Source: Diprion similis (taxonomy: Eukaryota; Arthropoda; Insecta; Hymenoptera; Diprionidae). Taken from it: a DNA stretch of 64,000 bases. The stretch covers positions 24,020,501 to 24,084,500 of the forward strand of contig NC_060112.1 of the NCBI RefSeq assembly GCF_021155765.1, in the 5' to 3' direction. The position numbers were made by a program, and so were the translations under genes. The notes below the pieces were generated by a model. It was not told the origin of the DNA and did no database searches. It saw only the letters and a program-made list of their open reading frames with translations. Shown piece after piece: positions 10,896 through 21,381 of this stretch (positions are counted from its first letter, which is position 1; every line of letters starts with the position of its first letter).

Positions 10896-12041
10896 GTAAG
10901 CAGATCAGTTGGAGAGAAACGAAACCCGTGTGAAGGGTCCTTTCGAAAGTTGCTCCTTATAGGTGCTTCGCATTCTGATTTCCAAACAACCTAAATCGTT
11001 CGGACGATCATTGCTGACATTATTTTCTCCTATTTTGACAGGGTTATTAGACGGAGGTGCGGTATGTATTGTGTGAAATTTAAGAAAACAGAGGTTACCA
11101 ACTGTTATACCAGTTGTTCTGGAACTTCGAGAACAAGTTCCATAGACCGACATCACCTTCAAACACAACGTCGACGGAGCCTCAAGAGGAAATAAAATGG
11201 TGAAATATCGTAAACTGTGTCAAGATTTTCCGATGCTGCAAGTTGAACAAATTCTGTTTTCGAAAAATATGTCTATCAATTTTTCTTCCAGAATTTGACA
11301 ATTGGCCAACGAGATCACATTGAATTATCGAACACATCGTACGATGTTTATACGAAACATAATATACGGGTCTCGTAAACGCTAATATGGTCTATATAAA
11401 TGCTCGTAATACTTTATTGGTAAAAACTATTGACATGCATTAGAAGTATAATGATAACATAAATTGTTCGTTTCGCGACACAAAGGTTTTCAGACATACA
11501 AAAATAAAAAATGAACTGGATACCCCCCCCCACCCCCTTCTCACTCAATAACAATAATACTTAATTGTTAAGTTAACCGACAATTCTCAGAATCAACCGG
11601 ACGTCAACTATGATTGCGAGAGACAGTGATTCGGTGAATTTGGGTCCGTTTTCTATTTTACGCATACGTTGGACAAAAAAATTATTACGGCTCCTCTAGA
11701 GTGTATTTCCCAAGTTTTTAAGCTCTCGAACATTGCGCACCTTTTGACAGGCAACTGTGGCTACATTATTGCAAGGATCGTAATAGTTGCCTTCGTACAG
11801 ACGACTTGGGAATGAATATCCTCAGTCAACGTTACATGGGTGTTGAAGACATTCCAACAATATCGAAACAGCGAAAACAGGTAGGAGGGGAATTCTGAAA
11901 CGCCCCTTTCGACTGGCGGTGTAAAACCTTCAGTGACTCCAAGTAGTTTACACGCCGTTTTATCGGACGCTGGACGCACTCGTTGTCAGGATTCAGATTT
12001 GTAAAATACTGCGGTTCCTGATTCGATTCTTGATTGCAGTG
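10896..12041. other. Intergenic with weak coding-like segments
   Basis: Contains a possible small exon at 11042-11197 (+), a C-rich patch near 11525, and on the minus strand a frame ending at 11696 that reads NYYDPCNNVATVACQKV. None has a complete gene structure I can support. Confidence 0.3.
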
Positions 12042-14221
12042 ATGAGTTTAAGCAACATTCCGACGACTGTCCTTACTGTCACCGGTAAGTCAATAAGTGC
12101 AAACAATTTCATTCTTCCCAAGCGTTTTTGGGCAAAATCAACAGTCGCAAAAAATGAGAGAAACTTCTCGAGTGTAATGCAACACTTTTCATCACATACA
12201 TTGGATCGATTTGTACGTTGCGGTGGTACTTTTTGCCCAAAAAATAGTTGATTCCATCAGTTTCTAATTCACGTGTGAGTATTTTTACTACACGTTCTAT
12301 TATTGCTTTGTAATACCACTTAGTGTGAAGTTCGTTCAACATCCAAGACAATAGTGCAATTTGATCTACTATTAAAGAGAGAAATACTTCAATAAGCGGA
12401 TAAGTTATTACCGGAATGACGAGTTTTGAGAATTGAAGAATCCTAGCATTCGGCCAGTAGCAGTTGAAGCATTTCATTACCGTGATGATAAGTAGATTTG
12501 ATTGTTCAAAGATACATGAGCCAAGCTATATTGGAAAGAAAAATCGAGAAGTACGTAGAGAAGTAAAGGCGATAGGAAGGCGATAGGAAGGCGATAGTGT
12601 AGCGCGGAGTGGAAAGGAAATGGAAATGGACTGATTTTCCGACCAGCTCTAACCGCAGGCGATCAGAGATTATGGGATATTTCCTCGAGAAAAATAACTG
12701 AAGAAATTTCTCTTGACCGTAGGTTGATAGAAAATAAATAAAGGTTCGTGGGTATAGACGGGTGTAGAGAAGAATAACGAATAAATGAAGAGGCAAATAG
12801 AAAGGATCAGAATCAATTCGAGAAAATCGTTTCCATTGGTTGCAAATGTCATGTGTAAACCAATTGTTTCATCTCGTAAACAGGAGGCTGAGAAGTAGAG
12901 AGGCTTCACTTTTACCCAACTCATAAACTTTTCCCCAAACTACGCAGCGACGTCCGAAAAGCAGGTTTGCGGCATGCAAGTCAAACTTTTGAAAATGGTG
13001 AAGCTTCCAGATTCGAGTGCGGCACAGCCGTCCTTTGTCTTTAGCGGGAGCATGACGAAACGATTTTTCCAATATTCTAGAGATTTTTGAACGATTTCGT
13101 CTTCATGTAACAGGTATTTTGAGCTTCGCCATCGTTGACGGTAGTCTCCGAGGACAGGGGGAGTCTCAGGAAACCTCGCCATCAGTTTCCTCCGCAATAG
13201 TGTTCACGAACATCGTTCACTTCGAATCCAAGGGTCGAGAACGTGACGACGGTTGGGGGTATTTCGGAGCGAGGTGCTACGAGAAGGGAGGCCTAGGAAC
13301 GCTTCGCCGTTTCGAAACGGCGACTGACCAATTCAAGCAATGCACCACGAACTTGGAACCCGTGATCGACGTGAAAGTAAATGCCGAATGGTACAAAATT
13401 CCCGGGTACGTGATCGACGTAATGGTCAACTACACGGTCGAACTTCTGAACGGGTGTGTCAAGCGGTACTTGACGTTCGTCGGTGACCAGTGCATGGAAA
13501 ACGGGGAAGAAAATGGCCTCGAGGTAGTTGACGAAATGATAACTTCGTTCAGGACATTCTCTGACCATGGCAAAGAAGATCCCATAAAAAGTTGGTGAAT
13601 TTCTAAGAAAAAGATTATTATTGATTCAACCTCTTATCCCTATATAATATTATATACTCATCTTTTCTTATGAATAGATAAATATTTAACGACATTCTCG
13701 GAATGCGATTACTTCAAATGTGACAAAATATGTCATGACCACAGTGGAAAGTGAATTTTGATAAATGCTTAATAAGCGTGCGCGTGTGTTTGACATAAAC
13801 ATATTTTCTTGCTCACAGAGTTTGTTAACGACCGTGATATGTTAGCGTGCATGACGTCGTACGAGGAAAAACTGAAGAACTGTTTTCTCCAGCACTTCAT
13901 TCATCTGAGCAGGAAGAAGGACGCTGTTTTAGACGGGATAATTGGACTGTTGGAATCGGTGTTGAAACAGGGAGCGTGCGAGTAAGTCTCACCACTACAG
14001 ATCGTTCTCCATACACAATTTTTGAAAGAACATTGTTTCACCTCACGTGAATAATTGTCAACAGCGAACAAAAAAGCTTTCGCCAATGCACCGTGAAGAT
14101 CTTCGAAAGCTGTGGACACCCGGCGCCTACAAATCTGGTAGATGGATTGTTCGCTTCATTTTACAACGCAACGGGATGCGGAAGATCGGGCGATTCAGAA
14201 ACGTTGCCAACTAGAGCGTGA
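12042..14221 (+). CDS. DUF1397 / 27 kDa haemolymph glycoprotein-like secreted protein (divergent copy)
   Basis: Four exons: 12042-12084, 13114-13590, 13819-13981, 14065-14221 (phases 1, 1, 2; 279 aa). The signal peptide is split by intron 1 (MSLSNIPTTVLTVTG then ILSFAIVDG), as in its neighbours. Ten cysteines follow the family pattern, and the C-terminal half is the most typical in the cluster: LACMTSYEEKLKNCF, then FRQCTVKIFESCGHPAPTN, LVDGLFASFYNATGCG. It differs strongly from the other copies in the first half (acidic, Ser-rich, ESKGRERDDGWGYFGARCYEKGG). The donor of intron 2 is GTTGGT, weaker than elsewhere, but it is the only one that preserves phase with exon 3. Extracellular, probably haemolymph; molecular function unknown. 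Confidence 0.85.
12568..12597. repeat. 11-bp minisatellite in intron 1
   Basis: The unit GGCGATAGGAA occurs about 2.7 times in tandem inside the first intron of the DUF1397 gene at 12042. Confidence 0.8.
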
Positions 14222-15519
14222 AGCAAGTTCAGTGTCATGAAGATCGTCAGGATCACTGCATGTTATGTAAATACCGCTGATATCAAAAATAAATTAATAA
14301 TATGTCTACGGCACCTCATTGATAGTATAATGAAAAAGAAAATTTTCAGTATTAGTTATCTGATATGTGATTGAATACCGCGGGAATGAATGATTACCTG
14401 AAATTATTTAAATGAATCCGAATATGTAATGAACAATTGTAGTTGAAAACTGAAATTTTTCTTTGAAAATGAAAAACTATACATAGCGTAACATATGTGT
14501 AACACAATTTTTTCAACAACATTTTTGGAAATTTTCATTTTTTGTTAACTTTGAAAATGATAATGAACAAAATAAACAAATTTTGAAAACTTTCAGAACT
14601 ATTATTTAAACATTTATGCCGTTATGGAAACCGAGATTCGAAAAATTATTACTAATTAACGAATACGTAACTTTTTGAAAAATAAACTTAAAAATTTTTT
14701 TCCAACGGGAAATTTTTCTTTCAAATGTCAAAAATACATATCGTTAGGAAATAAAATAACAAACTATAATTATAATTATTTTGCTGTTGGCAACCGATCG
14801 ACAAACGAACAGGACCTTTCATTCGGGTGTCTTCGACACGTTCCGAATCGTTCGATTCGACACAAAATACCACGCTTAACGATATGAAAAATAGAATACG
14901 TGGAGCATGTGCCTCACCACATTTGCTGTCTGAACTTGGACGATCTTTTCAGCAAAGAATAAACAAGTGCTCATAGGTAAAGGATCCCCGTTTCGAAAAT
15001 CTTTTGTAAAATGATGGAAACCAAGGTTTATAAATCCTTTGCAAGTGGTTATTCCCGTACGAATAAATTTTTCCATAATTTTCATACTTTGCGTGACTGG
15101 AATGACTTTATATGATATTTCACTGAACTCGTCTCAACGTCGGCAACGATGTCATGAAAAAAGAAAATACATGATTCCATTTAAAGAATCGAAGTTAACC
15201 TGAAACGTAGCTTTGATTGCTGAACCGAGAAAAAATTTCGATGGCTTCGTAAGACGGTTTTCTCGAACAATACAACTTTTATCTAAAACTTTTATAAATA
15301 TCACCAATAGTTTGAGTGTTGTTGTTCTTCTTTCACGAATCGTGTATCCAGCTATCGCGCAGCCTCGCAAAATTTTGCAAACAGAACGTCAACTTGCGAT
15401 ACGATGACATGTAGCACCAAATTCTGAGATACAATGTTTTTCAATTCAATTCTCGAGGTATGATATTGTTCTGTTCAGGTGTCGATTCGACGTCTTTTTC
15501 CGCCTGATTCTAATTGTAA
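14222..15519. other. Intergenic between divergent copy and unit B
   Basis: AT-rich. A stretch at about 14790-14880 resembles the 3' flank of unit A (about 9600-9700), with shared words such as GGTGTCTTC and ACACG. It may mark the junction of an older duplication. No coding exon was recognised. Confidence 0.5.
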
Positions 15520-16010
15520 GTGGTCCTCACCACGAATGAACGCAATCCCAAACTGGATGAGTATCGAGACTTATATACGTAAAAAGTTATTGTCCGAGCA
15601 GATTAACTCTCGAAAATCGTGTGAAAGAATATGCCAAGTCCGTCAAGCATTGCTTGGATTCGCAACAACGCTAAATTGTCGACATACTCGTTAATTTTTC
15701 GAGATCCCTGCTCGAATTTATCTGCGAGAACGATAGCAAAATGTTTCATGCGATACGCAGTGACCACAATTATCCGGGTTGCATAAATGTTATCTCAGCT
15801 TTCCTGGATAGTGTCAAATATACTCCCAGTATTGCGACTTGCATACACTTGATTAACAATCATTCGTGGAACTACGTTAACGCGTATTTACACTTCATGT
15901 TATTTCCAGATTTTTCTGTGAATGAGGGGTACACCGAGCTATTCTGCGAAAAAGAGAGGCTGACCATCTGTAATGGAATGTAGAGCTGAAGAGCTAAAAA
16001 CTCATCACCT
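15520..16010 (+). pseudogene. Broken DUF1397-family copy, unit B
   Basis: Duplicate of the relic at 6515-6990. It has the same reading (AKSVKHCLDSQQR), the same in-frame TAA (15672-15674), and then FICENDSKMF. Beyond the part shared with unit A it keeps an exon-3-like stretch after an acceptor near 15911: GYTELFCEKERLTICNG then TAG, resembling STECIIFTKRDLMAC of the intact copy. No start exon or exon 4 was seen. Confidence 0.75.
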
Positions 16011-16841
16011 CATACCAGAAAATAGCAAACGCGCATCTCGCAGGGTCGAAGTGTCAAAAAGATTGTATATTATCAAACGTCCACAACACTTTTGATCGCT
16101 TGCATTAATTCGGAAAAACAGTGTTGTTGAACCATATTTTGAGATACGATGTTGTTCTGCTCAGCGGTTGGTTACATAATTTTGTGTAACTATAAAGGCG
16201 TCGAGTTTGATGCGAACTAACAAATCTTTTTCCTTATTCCGCCACTTATTTTTATTATTCACTAGTCTGTTGTTTTTCTAAATCAGTTCTATTTTCCGTA
16301 TAATCGTGTATTTAACATACATTATACACATGTTGTATAATATGGGTTGATTAAAAATTGAAGAGAAAACAAAAACACAGACATTGCATCCTCTTGAACT
16401 GCTATCCAATCGAAAGAGTATCAGTTAGAGAATATTTACCTCGAATTTCATGATTTTATCTCCGGTCTAATTGTAAGTATCAAGTATTCGGCGCTTCGGA
16501 TCTTAATACAAAAATTAATTGCAATACATTGAAAAAGGTCAAGCTGTTGATACATTGCAGTTCGAAAAATGAAAAATGGAAGAAAAACATGGCTAGAATA
16601 AAAAATTTGACCTTGATATCTCCGTCGAATACACAACCAATTCCCCGTGTATACATGTGATCTGTAACTACGTGGCGCTGTAATCATAATCATCCTCCAC
16701 CCCAAGATTAAGGGTCGAGAGCAGGACTACGTCAAGTTTTCGGGGCGAAATTGCGGAGAAACGGAGGCAGGGAATCGCGGGGCATGATCAATGGTCGAAA
16801 AAATACGAGATATCAAACGACCAACCGACATCCCGCCGGAG

Positions 16842-16850
16842 TATATAAAT
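16842..16850 (+). promoter_or_regulatory. TATA box of intact unit B gene
   Basis: TATATAAAT in a GC-richer context (GCCGGAG just upstream), about 130 bp before the start codon at 16980, conserved in the duplicate. Confidence 0.65.
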
Positions 16851-16979
16851 TTGCGCTTATATTATACGTGATTAGTTCGGACGCGGATGCCTCACCGGAA
16901 TCCACGCGTATTAAGAATCTGGTTGTAGATTTTTTTCGAGCAACGTAACGTACGATAGTTCTTATCGCGGTTTGCCGAA

Positions 16980-18483
16980 ATGAAGGTCCACAATATTCTA
17001 ACGTCGGTTCTCATTGTCGGTAAGTAAAAGCATGTATACCTACCATCAATCGCTTGGTCCCGAGGAGTAATTTTACGAACAGTACCCGGATACATGGGAA
17101 TGTGGAGGAAAAAAACCATCATCAGGCTAAGGGTGGAAGTATTGCGGCGGACCAAAGAGAGTCAAGTTGCAGCATTCATTCGTCATGTTATATCGAAATA
17201 CGCAAAAAATGTCGAACGATTTCCTATATTTGTTAGCTGTATGGGCGATGGAAAATTGATTTTTTCTTTCTCTTTATGCAGGAATGTTCAACTTCAACGT
17301 CGTTCTTGGTCAAAATCAAGTAGTTCGAACATTATTAGAAGTCTCCCATAATTTTGGCATAGTCGATGCACGTTCATTGAACTACTACGTTTACGAATTC
17401 AAACACCTTGTGAGATTAGTTTGTGCGAACAATAATCGTTCGTGGCCAGAAGAAGTCGCCGCGGCGGGAAAAAAAAACGCTACAGACTGTATTAAATCCG
17501 TGACGAATTTGACTCAACACTATGCCCATTGGAGTTGGCTCCTCAACGATACTGCCAAAGTGAATACCTACGTGGACACCTACTGTCCGAAAATTAATTC
17601 TCTCAGAGCCTGTGTTACAGAGTTTACAAAATCCGGTCAGCATTGCTTGACGCCGGCGGATCGAGAGGTCAATAACAACGTTGAGGACATCATATTTTCG
17701 TCACTGGGATTTGCCTGCGAGAACAATGGAAAACGTCTCAAAGGTCGGTTATGATCATTTCGTCCAAAACGAGCACTGCTTTACGATTGAAGTGTTTCTC
17801 CATCTGTGATCGATACCTCAACTCGTCCAGAAGCTGCTGTCACGGATTCTCATAACAGTACCTGTATACAAGTCGAAAAAACACGATATTCAGACACAAA
17901 ACCCCAAACTTGAGATTTAAAAATTATCGAATGTACATATAGTGGGCAAATACTGCATTCACGATCGTCTTCCAATATATATGATTGATACATATTTTAT
18001 AGATCTAGTACCTGGCAGGAGCACGGAATGTATCATTTTTACAAAGAGAGATCTGATGGCCTGTCGTCGGCCACCAAAGTTCAACGAGGATGTTCTGTGG
18101 AGCAACTTTAGCGGGAATCTGACCACCGAACAATACGCGTAAGTAAACGTTGCTCGTGTTTCAGAAGCCATCTCCAATTATTAGCCATTTGATCGAAAGT
18201 AAAGATGGAGTAAAGTCTTGATGCCACTGTAAATATCATGCAGTATATACATTAAAATTTCTGTAGCAAAATGATTCGTCTGCGGGGTTAACACAAATCT
18301 TACACTGTGTAGAATTTTTCTGCAATAAAGTCAATTCCTCTAATTTTTGCCTCCAGCGAATTGCAAAAGTATCAACGCTGTAACGTCGACGTGCTCAAAA
18401 CGTGCCATAACCAGGCAGCTGCGAACTACGTAAATGATCTGGCAAACTATTGGCTTGCACTAAGGCCGAGGCCTTCGGTGTAA
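16980..18483 (+). CDS. DUF1397 / 27 kDa haemolymph glycoprotein-like secreted protein (intact unit B copy)
   Basis: Four exons: 16980-17019, 17282-17743, 18003-18138, 18357-18483 (phases 1, 1, 2; 254 aa). The signal peptide is MKVHNILTSVLIVGG and on. Ten cysteines follow the family arrangement (TYCPKINSLRACVTEF, FACENNG, ECIIFTKRDLMAC, YQRCNVDVLKTC). Several N-glycosylation sequons are visible (NRS, NAT, NLT, NDT, NFS, NLT), consistent with a secreted glycoprotein. Unlike the copy at 3012 it has no hydrophobic C-terminal tail. The A run at 17469-17477 is 9 long and in frame. A TATA box and an AATAAATAAA near 18608 frame the transcript. It is the working sister of the pseudogene at 8076. The molecular role of the family is unknown. 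Confidence 0.88.
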
Positions 18484-19417
18484 TTGGAATCTAGGGCGCA
18501 TCCGGTCGACGAATGAAGTAAACTTCCATCCTCTGTATTCTATTTCAAGAATATAAGTAAGAAACTTGTTCTTGGTATAATACTCGAAGTGAAACAGTTT
18601 TACTGGTAATAAATAAACAATTCTTATACCGTTCTTTCGTTAACTGCATAATATACTTATTTGAAATGCAACTCCAACGGTGTGTTACCGAGTATTTATT
18701 TCCTTATGATTTACCTTATTTTCATTCATTTTTGTTTTTTTTTTTCCCTCTTTAAACAACGTTTCGTTGAACCCTGATCTTCTCACTACAATTGTTCAAT
18801 CTCTGCAATTACTTATCGCAATAAGGTACCGGGATAAGGAACTGACAATCAGAGAACAAAATAGATAGGACTTCCAAATTCATTGGACTCATCCCCACTG
18901 CATTTTCACGATCCCTTCTCACCTGACGCTTCAGCGTCATGTTATTCAGATCCCAGCTTCTCAGGCGCCCCAGAATCGATCTAATCTGATGATGACAATC
19001 GTTGAATCCTTTTAGCATGACACCCACTTCACTATAACTTGAAAAGAACCCTTTTTTCATATACGCGTATGTATGTATATAATTTGAACACAAATGATAG
19101 AATGAGAATGACAATTCACTTTTTTAGACCAAGCTGTTTCGGCAAGATAATTAATACAAAAAGTATACCTAAATTCGCCTGGACTTAGCAATTCCAGCCC
19201 CGTTACATTACATATATCTATGCTGGAAGGGATGCTTACTTTTTCTTCTTTAAGATGATTTTACGTACGAAATGATTTCCCGTATGAAAAATGATTTTTT
19301 TGGCAATTATTTCCTCGCTTTTAGAGTTATTACCGATTTTTATCTTTGTTGTTATCATCATTAACATTATTATTATCATCAATATTGTTACTTATACGTG
19401 TTCGCAGTTCACTGTGA

Positions 19418-19461
19418 CATAATATGGAAATGGAAGTACATGATGGTGCTTCCATATTATG
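19418..19461. repeat. Hairpin-forming inverted repeat
   Basis: CATAATATGGAA at 19418-19429 and TTCCATATTATG at 19450-19461 form a perfect 12-bp stem with a 20-base loop. No transcript context is visible. Confidence 0.6.
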
Positions 19462-21064
19462 ACAACTACAAGTGCATATTATCATTGGTCGACATAATCT
19501 AGTAACATAACCGTCCCAGATTTTGGCAGTACAACAACAACGCGAATCTAGTCAATTTGAAGTTGCAAAATGTCAAGATTCGACCTGTTGCTTGCGATAC
19601 ACATCGATTGTCATTCGTTCGACCGGTTCGACCCGTCGCTGATTTGAATCTGAACAACATACGCATACAAGATTCCGGGTAATTGCAATTTTCTTGCGTT
19701 TGTAAAATATCGACAGCCGTGTCATCCGTAGGACGATCAGTGAACTCGATAGTGGTTATGGGTAATCACCTCGGTCGGTATAGTCCGGGAGGATTGTGAA
19801 AATTTATAGCACCGATGATAAAACAGTACCGACAGAGAATTTACTTAGTTGCGTGCACCGCTGCTGTAACATTGCAACTTGCAAAAGAAAACACACTATG
19901 ACTATAGATGATGAACATATCATGAATCTAGCGAAAATTCTATTGGTCAAAAAGGTCAAAAATGATCAGGTGCATAACAGAGATACGGCAAAACGTAACT
20001 GCTCAACTGATAGAAACGTGTTGTGAGTTTGGAGGACAACACGTTTAAAAAACGCGCTAAAGACTCTACCGTTTTCGGTAACGTGGTGACCAGTACGATA
20101 ATAATTCAGCTATTTTTAAATTCATGTCGTCGAAAACTTCACCCGGTAGTGTGTCGATTCCAAAAATTTTATTATGTTCTTAATATTTGATTCGTATTTT
20201 TATGTATCCACATCAGGGTGGTCTTCTCTCTAGTCATTCTAGAATTTCGTTGCTCCCATTGCTTGAAATATCTCGAATTAATATTTACTCAATTGTAGAT
20301 AAAATCCTAACTTACAAATTACCCGATCCTGTCCCAAATATGAGAAAAGTTATGGGATCGAAACAGATGCTGGGTAATATTTGAAATGGTTTTATTTAAA
20401 ATAGGCATTTAAAATGTAAATGGCATTTTGCAGTTAATATTTTAAATTTTCTCATAGTAGCCATTCACATTTACCCATTCAAATAATGGTTTGAAAGTAT
20501 ATTCAAGTTTTCATTTTATATGCATATATTGAAGGATTCTACCCAGCAGTGGACGTAACTACCATCAAATTGGAGATGTTTCAAATTTCCAAACAGTTTA
20601 CATTGAAAACTGCTTACAGAAAACGATCTCTCGAAAAAAAATTTATCTAATTCAAAAAATCTACCAATCTTGCCCCACGTACGACCGCTCAAATATCTAG
20701 CATGATTCATTTCTTCCTATATATTTACTGTCAGCCGCAGGTAGCAGTCGTACGTCACAGCTGAAATACGTCATACAACTGATGCGATGTTGTGAAATAC
20801 GCATGCATAATTGTGCAACATATCATTACGTCACGCGGTAGAAATTTCCTTGAGGAAGGATCGGAGTTCACTGCAAACAGCGTTCGTTACTCCAAAGTTT
20901 TTCGCATAATCCGGAAAGACGGACATGCTAGGACAAAAGAATTCAGCGTACAACGAAAATTGGCTGGCTTTCAACATGAATTTTTTGCTTGCCAATTAAA
21001 ATAAATTCAATTTTCAAAATATTCTTTGTACGGCAGTAGTCTCTGATATCTGCTGCGGTAAATT

Positions 21065-21076
21065 GGCGCATGCGCA
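21065..21076. promoter_or_regulatory. NRF-1 / Ewg-like site upstream of IFRD1
   Basis: GGCGCATGCGCA contains the GCGCATGCGC core of the NRF-1 consensus (first base off consensus). It lies about 300 bp before the IFRD1 start codon, where such sites are usual in housekeeping promoters. Confidence 0.5.
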
Positions 21077-21381
21077 TTCGATCGCCGAGAGAGTTCGGGA
21101 ACGATCGCCAAAGTTCGGATGATTCCGGGAGTGGTCAAGTCGTAAGAACTGCGGACTTCATTGCTCCGAGAGCAACGATAGCTGAGAAGGCCCGGCGTTG
21201 GCTGTCTCGACGTGCATGTTTTGAAGACTTCGCATCATGTTAATGAGTTCTTATCAAATTTTAATCACAAATTCATACAGCGTGTTCAGTATACGAAGGA
21301 AAAACAATAGTGCGAGATATTTACCCTCTTGATCGAGTCATTTCGCTAGTATAAATTGTGCAACTGAAAAGGCAAATCACC

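Larger units (their letters stand above)
15520..18500 (+). repeat. Tandem duplicated unit B
   Basis: Partner of 6515-9600. It retains about 0.35 kb between the broken copy and the shared AT-rich block (16210 onward) that unit A lacks. It lacks the unit A MITE and the 3' segment found at 9620-9830. Confidence 0.9.
18484..21381. other. Intergenic between DUF1397 cluster and IFRD1
   Basis: No coding exon was recognised. Contains a perfect 12-bp hairpin (19418-19461) and, near its right end, a GC-richer stretch with an NRF-1-like site that probably belongs to the IFRD1 promoter. Confidence 0.5.
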
